NCBI RefSeq assembly: GCF_003493605.1 | Contig: NZ_QQKA01000004.1 | Coordinates: 1-64,000, forward strand | Direction of reading: 5' to 3' | Source: Haemophilus haemolyticus | GTDB lineage: Bacteria; Pseudomonadota; Gammaproteobacteria; Enterobacterales; Pasteurellaceae | Length of the DNA stretch: 64,000 nt | Shown: positions 1-11,999 of the stretch, in pieces | Layout: each line of letters opens with the position of its first letter | Numbering within the stretch: position 1 is the first letter of the stretch | Notes under the pieces: generated by a model | What the model saw: only the letters and a program-made list of their open reading frames with translations | The model's database searches: none | What the model was told of the DNA's origin: nothing | Program-made: the position numbers and the translations under genes

Positions 1-167
1 TGATGAATTTTCAGTTAAGCACCTATTAAGACTTCAAAATTAAAAAATATTTTTAAAACAAGTCAATCAACAAGTGCCCACACAGATTGTCTGATACATT
101 GTTAAAGAGCAAAAAACAACGACGCACGCGGAAACTTAAATACTTCACAACAGTGCGTCGTTGTGTG
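1..167 (-). other. rRNA operon leader with boxA antitermination site (16S gene outside window)
   Basis: Read on the minus strand, 100-111 is TGCTCTTTAACA, the boxA element bound by NusB/S10 during rRNA antitermination. It is followed by ATGTATCAGACAATCTGTGT, nearly the same as the E. coli 16S leader that pairs with the 16S 3' flank for RNase III processing. A GC-rich stem (about 118-128 with 152-162) precedes boxA. The 16S coding sequence itself is not in the window. Confidence 0.85.
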
Positions 168-173
168 CGGTGC

Positions 174-201
174 ATTATAGGGATTTTCAAAACCCTTGCA
201 A
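174..201 (-). promoter_or_regulatory. rRNA operon promoter (P1/P2-like)
   Basis: On the minus strand a -35 TTGCAA (196-201) and a perfect -10 TATAAT (174-179) are separated by 16 bp. The -10 context CCCTATAATGC followed by a GC-rich discriminator resembles E. coli rrn promoters. It drives leftward transcription into the boxA leader and, by inference, a 16S gene beyond the left edge. Confidence 0.8.
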
Positions 202-277
202 GTACTTTTTGTAAAAATATTTAAAAAAATGATCTTTTGGATAAAGTTAATACAAAAAGGTCTATTTGACATCAATT

Positions 278-1087
278 TTAGTCTATTTTTATTACATCCA
301 AAGATTCAAATCCCCATAGATGTAAAGCTTTTTTAAATTGAGATTCTTCAGGAAAATGCTCGGTACAAAACATTTGATTATGTTTTTCACCTTGAGCTCG
401 TACACATTTACCATCAAGTAAATATTTTATCCGCTTAGCAATCGCCGCGCCAGGATCCATAAAATATTTAATTTGTGGCAAGCACAACTGAATTTCATCT
501 TTGATGAGTGGAAAATGAGTACAACCTAAAACTAATGTATCTAAATCTGCCATGTCTGCCCACGGAGATAACTCATCTTTTAAACTAATTAGATCAACGG
601 AATGACCACGAATTTTTTGCTCCGCAATTTCGACTAATTTTGTTGTTCCCAATCTCTCAACAACACAATCTTGCGCAAATTTATCAATTAAATCATCGAC
701 ATAATGACGTTTTACAGTACCCTTTGTAGCTAATAAACCAATATGTTTTGTCTTTGTCATTTCTGATGCAGGTTTAATGGCTGGTACAGTCCCAATGATA
801 GGAATATCAAAAGCAGCTCGCAAAGGCGGAAGTACAACTGTACTCGCTGTATTGCAAGCTATCACGATTGCATCTAATGGATAACATTGATTAATAAATT
901 GGCAAACTGCTAAAGTGCGGTGAATAATACTTTCTTCTTCTCGTTCTGAATAAGGGAAACCGGCATTATCAAAACAATAGAGATAATGCCAATTTGGTAA
1001 TAATTTTTTAGCTTCACGATATACGCTAAACCCACCCACTCCAGAGTCAAAAAAAAGCACAGTTGGGCGTTTTTCTTTTTTATCCAT
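278..1087 (-). CDS. murI: Glutamate racemase
   Basis: Cytoplasmic cofactor-independent racemase that makes D-glutamate for peptidoglycan. The 269-residue length fits the family. The N-terminus has the DSGVGG motif, and the two catalytic cysteines sit in ACNTAS (around residue 79) and GCTHFP (around residue 190). It is the last gene of the gmk-rpoZ-spoT-recG-murI run, 29 bp after the recG stop, and is probably expressed from that transcript or a weak local promoter. The rRNA operon lies divergently oriented to nothing here: it is transcribed in the same leftward direction just downstream. Confidence 0.95.
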   Translation of the reverse strand: MDKKEKRPTVLFFDSGVGGFSVYREAKKLLPNWHYLYCFDNAGFPYSEREEESIIHRTLAVCQFINQCYPLDAIVIACNTASTVVLPPLRAAFDIPIIGTVPAIKPASEMTKTKHIGLLATKGTVKRHYVDDLIDKFAQDCVVERLGTTKLVEIAEQKIRGHSVDLISLKDELSPWADMADLDTLVLGCTHFPLIKDEIQLCLPQIKYFMDPGAAIAKRIKYLLDGKCVRAQGEKHNQMFCTEHFPEESQFKKALHLWGFESLDVIKID

Positions 1088-1116
1088 TTAAAACTCTTTG
1101 AAAATTGACCGCACTT

Positions 1117-3198
1117 TTAAGCGTTCGAGTAAATCTCTTTGTTATTTAACCAACGACGAATCAGACTTTCTGCTAGATCTGGGTATTTTTGGATAAGTGA
1201 TTTCGCATAAAATTGCACCGTTGGTATCATTTTTCTATCTCGCATTAAATTTGCTACTCGCAATTCAGCGATGCCCGTTTGTTTCGTTCCAAGCACTTCA
1301 CCTGGTCCACGAATTTCTAAGTCTTTTTCCGAAATAACAAACCCATCTTGGCTATCTCGTAGCACTTGCAAACGTTTTTGCGAAACTTTACCGAGCGGAG
1401 GTTTATACATTAGTACACAAAAAGAAGCCGTACTGCCTCGACCGACGCGCCCTCGTAACTGATGAAGCTGCGATAAACCTAAACGTTCTGCATTTTCGAT
1501 AATCATCAAACTCGCATTCGGCACATCCACGCCCACTTCGATGACTGTCGTTGCCACCAATAAATCCAATTCTGCATTTTTAAAACGCATCATAACATCT
1601 TGTTTTTCTTGTGGTTTCATCCGCCCGTGCACTAACCCAATATTTAACATAGGTAATGCCTTAGTTAGATCTTCCCAAATTGCTTCTGCGGCTTGAGCTT
1701 CTAACACCTCTGATTCATCAATTAACGTACACACCCAATAGGCTTGGCGTTTTTCATTAACACAAGCGTTTTTTACACGCATCACAATTTCAGCGCGACG
1801 TTCTTCAGAAACTACCACTGTTGTTATTGGCGTACGACCTGGAGGCAATTCATTAATAATTGATGTATCTAAATCTGCATATACGGTCATTGCCAACGTT
1901 CTTGGAATCGGCGTGGCGGTCATAATTAACTGATGGGGATAAAATCCCGCTTTTTCGCCTTTCTCACGCAACATTAATCGTTGATGCACACCAAAACGGT
2001 GTTGTTCATCAATAATCACCAATGCTAGATCGGAAAACTCGACTTCTTCTTGGAATAAAGCGTGCGTCCCCACCACCATTTGCACGGCACCAGTTTTGAT
2101 TTTTTCAAGCTCTGCTTGTCTTGATTTTCCTTTTACTTTACCGGCTAACCAGCCTACTTCAATGCCTAAAGGCTCAAACCAACGTCGGAAATTATTCGCA
2201 TGCTGTTCTGCAAGAATTTCTGTTGGCGCCATTAAAGCGACTTGTTTGCCGTTATCAATTGCCGTTAAAGCAGTCAATGCAGCAACCAATGTTTTTCCCG
2301 AGCCCACATCCCCTTGCACTAAGCGCATCATCGGATAATTTTTAATAAGATCTTGTTCTATATCCGACACGACTCGCTTTTGCGCATTAGTGGGTTGAAA
2401 TGGCAAGGTGGCTAAAAATCGCTGTTTCAAATCTGTTTGATAATGTAGCGGTAAGGCAGAAAATTGCTGCGTTCCTAACCGCACTTTTTGCATAGCAAGA
2501 TTATGCGCCAATAATTCTTCAAAAATTAATCGTTGTTGTGCAGGATGCTTACCTTGCTCTAACATTTCTAATGAAATATCTGGCGGTGGACGATGCAATA
2601 ATCGCAACGCCTCTTTTAAGCTATATTGATGTGGATTAAATTCATTAGGCAAAATTTCTGCAATCTGAACTTTGTCGAGTAATGCCAAAGCCTGATCCGT
2701 TAATTTTCGTAATGAATTTTGTTTTAGCCCTTCCGTTGTGGAATAAATCGGCGTTAGAGTTTCTTCCAATACTATGGGCGCATTATCTCGCACAATTTGA
2801 TATTCTGGATGATGAATTTCTGGCATGTGACGCCCACGTTTTACCTCTCCAAAGGCCTTTACTCGCACACCTGCTTGAAAACTATTACGCATTCCCGCAT
2901 TAAAATTAAAAAAACGTAACATAATTTTTGATGTGCCGTCTGACAAACTGACCGATAAAATCGGCCGACGACCAAAAGTAACTTCACAGGTTTGTACAAT
3001 TCCTTCAATGGTAAAATATTGTTCAGGGCGGAGATTAGCGATTGGCGTAATTCGCGTACGATCTTCATAGCGAATAGGTAAATGAAAGAGTAAATCTTGC
3101 AGGTTATGAATGCCGATTTTAGCCAGTTTATTAGAAATGGCCGCACCAACACCAGAGAGGCTAGTCAAAGGTACGGCATCAAGAAGTTCAAGGCTCAT
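1117..3198 (-). CDS. recG: ATP-dependent DNA helicase RecG
   Basis: Branch-migration helicase that remodels stalled forks and Holliday junctions. The 693 residues show an N-terminal wedge (OB-fold) domain and then a superfamily 2 helicase core: Walker A GDVGSGKT near residue 295, the DEQHRFG box near 396, and the conserved C-terminal GRVGRG arginine-finger motif. Its start codon overlaps the spoT stop by 4 bases (ATGA), so the two are translationally coupled, as is common for this pair in gammaproteobacteria. Confidence 0.97.
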   Translation of the reverse strand: MSLELLDAVPLTSLSGVGAAISNKLAKIGIHNLQDLLFHLPIRYEDRTRITPIANLRPEQYFTIEGIVQTCEVTFGRRPILSVSLSDGTSKIMLRFFNFNAGMRNSFQAGVRVKAFGEVKRGRHMPEIHHPEYQIVRDNAPIVLEETLTPIYSTTEGLKQNSLRKLTDQALALLDKVQIAEILPNEFNPHQYSLKEALRLLHRPPPDISLEMLEQGKHPAQQRLIFEELLAHNLAMQKVRLGTQQFSALPLHYQTDLKQRFLATLPFQPTNAQKRVVSDIEQDLIKNYPMMRLVQGDVGSGKTLVAALTALTAIDNGKQVALMAPTEILAEQHANNFRRWFEPLGIEVGWLAGKVKGKSRQAELEKIKTGAVQMVVGTHALFQEEVEFSDLALVIIDEQHRFGVHQRLMLREKGEKAGFYPHQLIMTATPIPRTLAMTVYADLDTSIINELPPGRTPITTVVVSEERRAEIVMRVKNACVNEKRQAYWVCTLIDESEVLEAQAAEAIWEDLTKALPMLNIGLVHGRMKPQEKQDVMMRFKNAELDLLVATTVIEVGVDVPNASLMIIENAERLGLSQLHQLRGRVGRGSTASFCVLMYKPPLGKVSQKRLQVLRDSQDGFVISEKDLEIRGPGEVLGTKQTGIAELRVANLMRDRKMIPTVQFYAKSLIQKYPDLAESLIRRWLNNKEIYSNA

Positions 3199-5309
3199 AG
3201 CTCATTAATATTGCGTTTGACATTAACGACGCCAGTGATGCCTTTAATGCGATGAATGATATTGGCTAGGTGTTTGATATCTTTTACACAAACCTGCAAA
3301 ATCACAAGCAATAAATTATTCTCTAATTCTTCCGTCCAAATATTTTGGAGACTGCTTTCGCTCGCAGAAATTGCAGTCATTAAACTAAGCAAGGCATTCT
3401 GCTCATTCAATATTTCTATTTGTAATTCAGCCTCAAAATTCACCGCACTTTGAACATTATCCCATTTAGCCAACGATTGGTGACAAGCATTTTTCAAACT
3501 TGCACAATGTTGATGATGCACCACAACGGTGTTTTCTTCGGTACGACATCCCACAATAGGATCACCTGGAATTGGATGGCAACATTGAGCAAATTGTGTT
3601 TTACCCACTTGCATTGGTGCAATAGTGAGTATTTTTGCTTCAAATTCAAAATTCTGAGTATTAGCAGATTCTAACGGTACGCCCACAAATTGATGCGCAA
3701 TGATGGCTGCAGACTGATTACCTAAACCAATTTCTCGTAATAATTCATCTAAAGAAGAAAGTGCTAAAGCATCTAGTACAATTCTAATTTGTTGAATAGA
3801 AAAATCACCTAAATTATGAGGCTGTAATGCTGCATTAAGCTCAACTTCCCCTAATTTCACCGCATCCTCTTCACAACGCTGTTTGAGATAATGGCGAATC
3901 CGTGTTTTCGCACGAGCCGTTACCACAAAATTTAACCACGCTGCTTTAGGATATGCATTTGGATCAGTAATGATATTGACTGTTTGACCAGACTCAAGGG
4001 CTTGTGAAAGCGGATAAGGTTTATGCTCAACAGTCACGCCAACACAAGTATTTCCCACATCTGAATGCACGGCATAAGCGAAATCCACTGCCGTTGCGCC
4101 CATTGGCAGCTCAACAATTCGACCTTTTGGCGTAAAAACATAAATTTCTTTCGGGAAAAACTCTGATTTTACATTCTCAATAAACTCAAACGAGTTCCCT
4201 ACACTTTGTTGAATTTCGACCAAACTTTGCAACCAGCGTTGTGCGCGGATTTGTGCGGTTGTACTGTCGTTTTTACCATTTTCTTTATAAACCCAATGCG
4301 CCGTAATGCCCATTTCGGCGACTTGTTCCATATCCTCAGTATGGATATGAACTTCTACGGGAACACCTTTCGGCCCAATCATTGAAGTTTGCAAAGACTG
4401 ATAGCCATTTGCTTTAGGTACGGCGATATAATCCTTTACTCGACCAGGGCGTGGCTTATAAAGATTATGCATTTGCCCCAAAACGCGATAACAATCATCC
4501 ACATTTTTTACAATCACACGGAACGCATAAATATCCATAATAGAGTGGAATTCTTGATCCTTTATGCGCATTTTTTGATAGATCTTGTAAAGGTGTTTTT
4601 CACGTCCCCACACTCGGGCAAAAATGCCTGCGTTTTCTAACCGCACTTTAATCTCTTGTGAAATACGTTCGATTAAATCTTGTCGATTACTACGCGCAAC
4701 ATCAATGAGTTTTTTTAACACCTCATAACGATGTGGATGCATTGCTTGAAAAGATAAGTCTTCTAATTCATTTTTGATATGCTCAATGCCTAAACGATGA
4801 GCAAGCGGACAATAGATTTCAAGCGTTTCTTTCGCAATACGGCGGCGTTTATCTGGTCGTAACGAACCAAGCGTGCGCATATTATGCGTGCGGTCAGCAA
4901 GCTTAATTAACACAACACGAATATCACGCGTCATCGCCAAAATCATTTTGCGAAAATTCTCGACTTGTGCTTCTTGGCGAGTACGAAATTTCAACTTATC
5001 GAGTTTTGATACACCGTCCACAATTTCAGCTACACTGGCACCGAACTCTTCTTTCAGTTGTTCTTCCGTATAAGGTGTATCTTCAATAACATCGTGCAAA
5101 AGCGCAGCCATGACCGCTTCGTGATCTAAATGTAGTTGAGCAATAATAGAGGCTACCGCCACAGGATGGGTAATGTAAGGTTCGCCGCTGGAGCGAAATT
5201 GCCCTTCGTGCGCATCTCTTGCAATCACAAACGCACGCTTGATGAGCTCAATTTTATCTGCGGGCAAATACCCTTGAATAATTCGATCTAAATCCGCAAA
5301 CAGTTCCAA
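3195..5309 (-). CDS. spoT: Bifunctional (p)ppGpp synthetase/hydrolase SpoT
   Basis: Controls the stringent-response alarmone. In 704 residues: the N-terminal HD hydrolase domain with HDVIEDT (near residue 72), a RelA/SpoT synthetase region (YQSLQTSMIGP), a TGS domain, and a C-terminal ACT domain. The start used here is TTG at 5309, which aligns with the E. coli N-terminus (ELFADLDR versus YLFESLNQ). The Shine-Dalgarno sequence is weak. It lies downstream of rpoZ behind an uptake-sequence hairpin and overlaps recG by 4 bp. Unlike E. coli, no trmH lies between spoT and recG. Confidence 0.95.
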   Translation of the reverse strand: MELFADLDRIIQGYLPADKIELIKRAFVIARDAHEGQFRSSGEPYITHPVAVASIIAQLHLDHEAVMAALLHDVIEDTPYTEEQLKEEFGASVAEIVDGVSKLDKLKFRTRQEAQVENFRKMILAMTRDIRVVLIKLADRTHNMRTLGSLRPDKRRRIAKETLEIYCPLAHRLGIEHIKNELEDLSFQAMHPHRYEVLKKLIDVARSNRQDLIERISQEIKVRLENAGIFARVWGREKHLYKIYQKMRIKDQEFHSIMDIYAFRVIVKNVDDCYRVLGQMHNLYKPRPGRVKDYIAVPKANGYQSLQTSMIGPKGVPVEVHIHTEDMEQVAEMGITAHWVYKENGKNDSTTAQIRAQRWLQSLVEIQQSVGNSFEFIENVKSEFFPKEIYVFTPKGRIVELPMGATAVDFAYAVHSDVGNTCVGVTVEHKPYPLSQALESGQTVNIITDPNAYPKAAWLNFVVTARAKTRIRHYLKQRCEEDAVKLGEVELNAALQPHNLGDFSIQQIRIVLDALALSSLDELLREIGLGNQSAAIIAHQFVGVPLESANTQNFEFEAKILTIAPMQVGKTQFAQCCHPIPGDPIVGCRTEENTVVVHHQHCASLKNACHQSLAKWDNVQSAVNFEAELQIEILNEQNALLSLMTAISASESSLQNIWTEELENNLLLVILQVCVKDIKHLANIIHRIKGITGVVNVKRNINEL

Positions 5310-5335
5310 AGGAGACCTACTTATCGTTGAAAGAG

Positions 5336-5374
5336 AAAGTGCGGTTAAAATATCGTGATTTTTTACCGCACTTT
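5336..5374 (-). terminator. Inverted uptake-sequence hairpin after rpoZ
   Basis: AAAGTGCGGT (5336-5345) and ACCGCACTTT (5365-5374) form a long stem immediately after the rpoZ stop at 5382. This paired-uptake-sequence layout often works as a terminator in Haemophilus. Termination is probably partial, since spoT follows at once. Confidence 0.6.
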
Positions 5375-5381
5375 TAAAAGA

Positions 5382-5648
5382 TTATTCTGTAATTAATGCA
5401 ACAGCTGCTTCTTCAGTTTCTTGCACTTTAGCCATTTCTTGGAATTCTTGTGCATCCATAATATCTTGATTAATCAAACCTTTTTCGATTTCACGCAATG
5501 CGATTACTGTTGGTTTGTCATTATCTTCTGGAACTAACGGCGCACTTTGGTTAAGTTGTAATTGTCTTGCACGACGCGCAGCCGTTAAAATTAAATCAAA
5601 ACGGTTACCAATTTTTTCTACTGCATCTTGCACAGTAACACGAGCCAT
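5382..5648 (-). CDS. rpoZ: RNA polymerase omega subunit
   Basis: Small (88 residue) subunit that helps beta-prime fold and join RNA polymerase. The N-terminus [19 protein letters not shown] and the following ARRARQL segment are characteristic of omega. It lies between gmk and spoT, the usual gammaproteobacterial order. The acidic C-terminal tail is typical of the family. Confidence 0.96.
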   Translation of the reverse strand: MARVTVQDAVEKIGNRFDLILTAARRARQLQLNQSAPLVPEDNDKPTVIALREIEKGLINQDIMDAQEFQEMAKVQETEEAAVALITE

Positions 5649-5710
5649 AATTTACTCCGATTTGTCAAAAATTACTCTATTGAAAGGGCGTTATAATACT
5701 CAATTTCGCC

Positions 5711-6337
5711 CTATTTTGCTAGTAGCTGTTGAATTAACATTGCATTTTGTTTTTGTTGATAATCTTTAGTTAAGCGTTCCGACTGCAAAATACTTTGTAA
5801 ATCTTTTAATGCTTTCTCAAAATCATCATTCACAATAACATAATCATATTCATCATAATGCGAAATTTCACTTATCGCTTTTGACATTCGTTCAGCGATA
5901 ACCTCTTCACTATCTTGCCCACGACCAATTAAACGATGTTCTAATTCTGGTAATGAAGGCGGTAAAATAAAAATGCTTTTTACCGAAGGCACTTTTTTAC
6001 GGATTTGTTGAGCGCCTTGCCAATCAATATCTAAAAATACATCAATACCTTTTGCTAAATTTTCTTCAATCGCAGGTAAAGAGGTTCCATAATAATTTCC
6101 ACCAAAAACTTTGGCATATTCTAGAAATAAATCTTGCTCAATGAGCGATTCAAACTCTTCTTTTGATACAAAATAATAGTGTACGCCTTCAACTTCACCC
6201 AGACGTGGAGCACGAGTCGTATGTGACACAGAAACCATTTTTTGAGTTGAGCTATCTGATGCCAATAATGCTGAAATTAATGAAGATTTTCCCGCACCAC
6301 TTGGTGCAGACAAAATATAAAGATTACCTTGAGACAT
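5711..6337 (-). CDS. gmk: Guanylate kinase
   Basis: Phosphorylates GMP to GDP in purine metabolism. The P-loop is [10 protein letters not shown], followed by the GMP-binding region [10 protein letters not shown] and the DIDWQGAQQ segment. The preferred start is ATG at 6337 (208 residues, MSQGNLYIL), preceded by AGAAGG 11 bases upstream. A longer reading from a TTG at 6361 adds 8 residues that the family lacks. It is the first gene of the leftward gmk-rpoZ-spoT-recG-murI cluster and is divergent from gapA. Confidence 0.96.
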   Translation of the reverse strand: MSQGNLYILSAPSGAGKSSLISALLASDSSTQKMVSVSHTTRAPRLGEVEGVHYYFVSKEEFESLIEQDLFLEYAKVFGGNYYGTSLPAIEENLAKGIDVFLDIDWQGAQQIRKKVPSVKSIFILPPSLPELEHRLIGRGQDSEEVIAERMSKAISEISHYDEYDYVIVNDDFEKALKDLQSILQSERLTKDYQQKQNAMLIQQLLAK

Positions 6338-6445
6338 AGAACATTTAACCTTCTCTAACAATTTCAGTATATTATGCAGATTTCTCTATAAAAAATCATC
6401 AAAAGTGCGATGATTTTTTACGGTACTTTTTCATTCTAATGATGA

Positions 6446-6508
6446 TTTGATATAGATCACAAAAAAGTAGTAGGGTTTATAGTTTTATAAAAATGCTCGT
6501 GCTATACT
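6446..6508 (+). promoter_or_regulatory. Class I CRP site and -10 of the gapA promoter
   Basis: TTTGA-TATAGA-TCACA (6446-6461) matches the CRP consensus TGTGA-N6-TCACA at 9 of 10 conserved positions. A -10 TATACT lies at 6503-6508, so a start near 6515 would put the CRP centre at about -61.5, the classic class I spacing. No good -35 is visible, which fits activator dependence. Confidence 0.6.
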
Positions 6509-6569
6509 CTGTGCGCTGTCTTACTGAGTGAGCAGTATTACTCAAAGCAAACAGATTTGTTTAACTTAA

Positions 6570-7607
<1,038 letters not shown>

Positions 7608-7626
7608 TTAAAACTTTGAAAAAATT

Positions 7627-7650
7627 AACCGCTCTTCGGAGCGGTTTTTT
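7627..7650 (+). terminator. gapA rho-independent terminator
   Basis: AACCGCTC (7627-7634), a TTCG tetraloop, GAGCGGTT (7639-7646), then a T run. Confidence 0.9.
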
Positions 7651-7800
7651 ATTACCTAAAATTTAGTTTACGATCTAAAAATGAACAAGGGATCACTAAA
7701 AATAATTTAAAACAATCAATATTCTTCTAGCTTTTATTCCTATTTAAGATTATATTAGCGCACAACTGTTCGCTCAATGAAATGAAAAAATAGGGTTAAT

Positions 7801-9609
7801 ATGAATCTCGATCTCCATTTTGTTCATCGTATTCAACAACAAGCCAAAACTCGTGCAAATATGACCGCACTTCGCTATAAAGAATACGGCTTGTGGCGAG
7901 ATATCTCTTGGAAAAATTTTCAAGATCAACTCAATCAACTTTCTCGAGCATTGCTTGCTCACAATATTGGCGTGCAAGATAAAATCGCCATTTTTGCCCA
8001 TAATATGGAACGTTGGACAATCGCTGACATTGCGACCTTACAAATTCGAGCAATTACAGTACCTATTTACGCAACCAATACAGCCCAGCAAGCAGAATTT
8101 ATCCTAAATCACGCCGATGTAAAAATTCTATTCGTGGGCGATCAAGAGCAATACGATCAAGCATTGGAAATTGCTCATCATTGTCCACAATTACAAAAAA
8201 TCGTGGCAATGAAATCTACAATTCAATTACAACAAGATCCTCTTTCTTGCACTTGGGAAAGTTTTATTGAAACAGGCTCAAACGCACAACAAGATAAACT
8301 AACCCAACGATTAAACCAAAAACAATTATCGGATTTATTTACGATTATTTATACCTCAGGCACAACGGGAGAACCTAAAGGTGTCATGTTAGATTATGCT
8401 AATCTCGCTCACCAATTAGAAACGCATGATCTTTCACTTAATGTAACAGATCAGGACATTTCACTTTCTTTCTTACCGTTCTCTCATATTTTTGAACGAG
8501 CTTGGGCGTCTTATATTCTTCATAGAGGTGCAATACTTTGCTATTTAGAAGACACCAATCAAGTGCGGTCAGCTTTAACGGAAATTCGCCCAACTTTAAT
8601 GTGTGCCGTCCCACGTTTTTACGAAAAAATTTATGCAGCCGTATTGGATAAAGTTCAAAAAGCCCCAAAACTTCGCCAAATTATGTTTCATTGGGCAATT
8701 TCCGTGGGACAAAAACATTTTGATTTACGTGCGAATAACAAAGCTATTCCGTTCTTATTGAAAAAACAATTTGCTTTGGCAGATAAATTAGTGCTCTCAA
8801 AACTTCGCCAATTATTGGGAGGGCGTATAAAAATGATGCCTTGCGGAGGAGCTAAATTAGAACCTGCTATTGGGCTATTTTTCCATGCTATTGGTATCAA
8901 CATCAAATTAGGCTATGGCATGACAGAAACAACTGCGACCGTTTCTTGCTGGCATGATTTCCAATTTAACCCAAATTCAATCGGCACACTCATGCCAAAA
9001 GCAGAAGTGAAAATTGGGGAAAATAATGAAATCCTCGTGCGCGGCGGAATGGTGATGAAAGGCTATTACAAAAAGCCAGAAGAAACGGCTCAAGCCTTCA
9101 CAAAAGATGGTTTCTTAAAAACTGGCGATTCGGGAGAATTTGACGAACAAGGCAATTTATTTATTACCGATCGTATTAAAGAATTAATGAAAACCTCAAA
9201 CGGTAAATATATCGCGCCACAATATATCGAAAGCAAAATCGGTAAAGATAAATTTATCGAACAAATTGCGATCATCGCCGATGCAAAAAAATATGTATCC
9301 GCACTGATTGTGCCTTGTTTTGATAGCTTGGAAGAGTACGCTAAACAGCTCAATATTAAATATCACGACCGTTTAGAATTATTAAAAAATTCTGAAATTC
9401 TAAAAATGTTTGAGCAACGTATTAATGCGGTGCAAAAAGAATTGGCTCATTTCGAGCAAGTAAAAAAATTCACACTACTTTCTCAAGCATTTAGCATTAA
9501 ATTGGGTGAAATTACACCAACATTAAAATTACGTAGAAAAGTGATTTTAGAACGTTATCGTAAGGAAATTGAAGATATGTATAATTCAAAAGGATCAAAA
9601 AATTCATAA
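7801..9609 (+). CDS. Long-chain acyl-CoA synthetase (AMP-forming)
   Basis: Activates fatty acids to acyl-CoA through an acyl-AMP intermediate. The 602 residues contain the AMP-binding signature [12 protein letters not shown] (near residue 184), the [12 protein letters not shown] motif and [20 protein letters not shown] near the C-terminal hinge. It belongs to the longer FAA1-like long-chain branch rather than the 561-residue E. coli FadD type, so I leave the symbol empty, though databases often call it fadD. It stands alone between gapA and its own terminator. Confidence 0.85.
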   Translation: MNLDLHFVHRIQQQAKTRANMTALRYKEYGLWRDISWKNFQDQLNQLSRALLAHNIGVQDKIAIFAHNMERWTIADIATLQIRAITVPIYATNTAQQAEFILNHADVKILFVGDQEQYDQALEIAHHCPQLQKIVAMKSTIQLQQDPLSCTWESFIETGSNAQQDKLTQRLNQKQLSDLFTIIYTSGTTGEPKGVMLDYANLAHQLETHDLSLNVTDQDISLSFLPFSHIFERAWASYILHRGAILCYLEDTNQVRSALTEIRPTLMCAVPRFYEKIYAAVLDKVQKAPKLRQIMFHWAISVGQKHFDLRANNKAIPFLLKKQFALADKLVLSKLRQLLGGRIKMMPCGGAKLEPAIGLFFHAIGINIKLGYGMTETTATVSCWHDFQFNPNSIGTLMPKAEVKIGENNEILVRGGMVMKGYYKKPEETAQAFTKDGFLKTGDSGEFDEQGNLFITDRIKELMKTSNGKYIAPQYIESKIGKDKFIEQIAIIADAKKYVSALIVPCFDSLEEYAKQLNIKYHDRLELLKNSEILKMFEQRINAVQKELAHFEQVKKFTLLSQAFSIKLGEITPTLKLRRKVILERYRKEIEDMYNSKGSKNS

Positions 9610-9612
9610 CTA

Positions 9613-9640
9613 AAAGGCTCTCATTTGAGAGCCTTTCTCT
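9613..9640. terminator. Bidirectional terminator between convergent genes
   Basis: AAAGGCTCTC (9613-9622), loop ATTT, GAGAGCCTTT (9627-9636). It sits between the acyl-CoA synthetase (plus) and the HAD phosphatase (minus). Confidence 0.85.
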
Positions 9641-9646
9641 TGCCAA

Positions 9647-10435
9647 TTATTCAGGAAATTTTTCTTCCAAAATTAATGCTAACCCATCTTCATTATTGGT
9701 CGTGGTGACTACATTTGCAGCTTGTTTAATTTCATCAGGTGCATTTCCCATTGCCACCCCAAGCCCTGCATGTTCTAGCATATCCAAATCATTAAAATTA
9801 TCACCAAACGCAATCACCTCATTGGTTTGTACGCCAAAATAATCTTCCAAAAAACGCACCGCACTTCCTTTGGTTACACTCTTGTGCATCACTTCTAAAA
9901 AGTTAGCATGGGAACGACAAATACTCAGATGTGGAAATGTTTCCTTTAAAATAATTTCAATCTCAATGATTTCTTGTGCTTCCCCAATAATCTGAATTTT
10001 ATGTGGCGAACGTGTCGCTACTTCATCAAAAGGATGGATCTCAATTTTGGTAACACTGCGTTCATAAATCACCCATTTATTTTCTACGTCGCGAGCATGG
10101 CAATCATTATTTGTATAATAATTCACGCCAAGCAAAGGGTGATCCGCCAACACAGTATTAATATCTAAAATATCTTTTGGCTCAATTTGTACGCTATAAA
10201 TTGGTTCAAGATGTTGATTCAAAATAAGCGCGCCACTAAATGCAACAAGCACATTATTCGTTTCAAGCTGTTTCCAATAAGGCAAAATACCCAAAGGAGA
10301 ACGCGCCGAAATTGGCACAAAAGGAATACCATTTGCCGTTAAACGCTTAATTGCGGCAACAGTTCGAGGGGAAATGGTATGTTGAGAGGTTAATAAGGTG
10401 CCATCAAAATCACTAAATACCGCTTTATACATCAT
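9647..10435 (-). CDS. Cof-type HAD-superfamily phosphatase
   Basis: Predicted cytoplasmic sugar-phosphate or nucleotide phosphatase of the Cof/YidA class. The catalytic DFDGTLL (residues 9-15) carries both aspartates, and the C-terminal GDNFNDLDML supplies the Mg-binding acidic residues. A large C2-type cap lies between them. The 262-residue length is usual. Two adjacent ATG codons could start it. The substrate cannot be read from sequence. It follows ybeY by 15 bp and is probably in the ybeZ-ybeY operon. Confidence 0.85.
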   Translation of the reverse strand: MMYKAVFSDFDGTLLTSQHTISPRTVAAIKRLTANGIPFVPISARSPLGILPYWKQLETNNVLVAFSGALILNQHLEPIYSVQIEPKDILDINTVLADHPLLGVNYYTNNDCHARDVENKWVIYERSVTKIEIHPFDEVATRSPHKIQIIGEAQEIIEIEIILKETFPHLSICRSHANFLEVMHKSVTKGSAVRFLEDYFGVQTNEVIAFGDNFNDLDMLEHAGLGVAMGNAPDEIKQAANVVTTTNNEDGLALILEEKFPE

Positions 10436-10450
10436 TACTCCGAATAAAGA

Positions 10451-10915
10451 TTATTTCTCTGCTAGATAAGGATCATCAAAGCCTAATCCTTGCATAATTT
10501 GGGTTTCTAAACTTTCCATTTCTTCAGCTTCATCGTCTTCAATATGATCATAACCAAGTAAATGTAAGCTACCATGCACCACCATATGCGCCCAATGTGC
10601 CATTAATGGTTTATCTTGTTCTACGGCTTCTCGCTCCACAACTTGACGACAAATAACGAGATCCCCCAGCAACGGTAATTCCACTTCATCGGGACATTCA
10701 AATGGAAATGAAAGCACGTTAGTCGGGCGATCCTTGCCACGATAAGTTAAATTTAATTCGTGGCTTTCGGCTTCATCCACAATACGAACCGTCATTTCGA
10801 CTTCATTGTCCTCAGGCTGAACAGCCGCCGTTGCCCACTGAACAATTTGTTCTTCTGCTGGTAAACCCTCTATATTTTCTGTGGCAATTTGCAAATCAAC
10901 CAATATACTTCCCAT
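10451..10915 (-). CDS. ybeY: Endoribonuclease YbeY (16S rRNA maturation)
   Basis: Zinc-dependent RNase needed for 16S 3'-end maturation and ribosome quality control. The zinc-binding [11 protein letters not shown] motif is near residue 114, preceded by [15 protein letters not shown], a family hallmark. The 154-residue length is normal. It begins one base after the ybeZ stop, so the two are co-translated. Confidence 0.95.
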   Translation of the reverse strand: MGSILVDLQIATENIEGLPAEEQIVQWATAAVQPEDNEVEMTVRIVDEAESHELNLTYRGKDRPTNVLSFPFECPDEVELPLLGDLVICRQVVEREAVEQDKPLMAHWAHMVVHGSLHLLGYDHIEDDEAEEMESLETQIMQGLGFDDPYLAEK

Positions 10916-10916
10916 T

Positions 10917-11999
10917 TTACTCTCCTAAATTCTTTTCAATTTCTGACCGCTCTTTTTGACGTTCGGCTTTACGAAGCTCCGCTAATTCTTTGCGACGAAT
11001 TTCATCTTGTACTTCCCATTCTTCGTATGCTTGCACCACTTTAGCCACCACCGGATGACGCACAATATCTTTGCTATCAAAATAGTTAAAACTTAATTCT
11101 GGTACATTTTCCAACACATCAATAGCATGGCGTAAACCAGATTTGGTGCTACGAGGTAAGTCAATTTGCGTAATATCGCCCGTAATCACGGCTTTAGAAT
11201 TAAAACCAATACGGGTTAAAAACATTTTCATTTGCTCAACTGTCGTATTTTGGCTTTCATCTAAAATAATAAAACTATCATTAAGCGTACGCCCACGCAT
11301 ATAAGCCAAAGGCGCAATTTCAATAACATTACGTTCCATTAATTTTTGCACACGCTCAAAACCTAGCATTTCAAACAACGCATCATAAAGCGGACGTAAA
11401 TAAGGTTCGATTTTCTGACCTAAATCCCCTGGTAAAAAACCTAACTTTTCGCCCGCCTCCACCGCAGGTCGAGTAAGTAAAACGCGACGAATTTCTTGAC
11501 GCTCTAAGGCCTCAACTGCAGCAGCAACCGCTAAGAATGTTTTCCCCGTTCCTGCTGGTCCAATACCAAAACTAATATCGTGAGTTAAAATATTATGCAA
11601 ATATTGAACTTGATTTTCGCCTCGAGGTTTAATCACACCTCGTTTAGTTTTAATCGTTGTACTAAAAACATTATTTTCAGCACGGTTCGGTTCAACTTGA
11701 GATAGCATTCGGCTTTCCTGCAAAGCCATATGCACATCTTCCAAATCTAACTCTTTCACTTTACCTTTTACGGGCGCAGTTTCTACATATAAATCTTGGA
11801 TTAATTTCACCGCACTTTTTATCAATTTTGCATGATGAGGTTTTGGATCCTCTTCCACTGTATCAATATTAAAAGTGAAATTATGACGAGCAATGACAAG
11901 ATTAAATTCTTTTTCAATAAGTTTTAGATGATCATCAAATGCACCACATAAAGATTGCAAACGTGCATTATCTTGAGGTTCGAGAGTAAATGAAAGCAT
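10917..11999 (-). CDS. ybeZ: PhoH-family ATPase YbeZ
   Basis: PhoH-like P-loop ATPase/helicase-like partner of YbeY in RNA metabolism. Walker A is [13 protein letters not shown] (near residue 146) and Walker B is [10 protein letters not shown] (near residue 247), within 360 residues. It is the first gene of a ybeZ-ybeY-HAD phosphatase unit. In E. coli this pair is followed by corC and lnt, which are absent here. Confidence 0.93.
   Translation of the reverse strand: MLSFTLEPQDNARLQSLCGAFDDHLKLIEKEFNLVIARHNFTFNIDTVEEDPKPHHAKLIKSAVKLIQDLYVETAPVKGKVKELDLEDVHMALQESRMLSQVEPNRAENNVFSTTIKTKRGVIKPRGENQVQYLHNILTHDISFGIGPAGTGKTFLAVAAAVEALERQEIRRVLLTRPAVEAGEKLGFLPGDLGQKIEPYLRPLYDALFEMLGFERVQKLMERNVIEIAPLAYMRGRTLNDSFIILDESQNTTVEQMKMFLTRIGFNSKAVITGDITQIDLPRSTKSGLRHAIDVLENVPELSFNYFDSKDIVRHPVVAKVVQAYEEWEVQDEIRRKELAELRKAERQKERSEIEKNLGE

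Noticed and set aside
300-316. tRNA-like GATTCAAATCCCC motif
   Set aside because: It lies in the murI 3' coding end, and no acceptor or anticodon stem can be folded around it. No tRNA was found in the window.
6390-6431. Terminator between gmk and gapA
   Set aside because: It lies between divergent starts, where no transcript needs ending, and reads better as a degraded inverted uptake-word pair.
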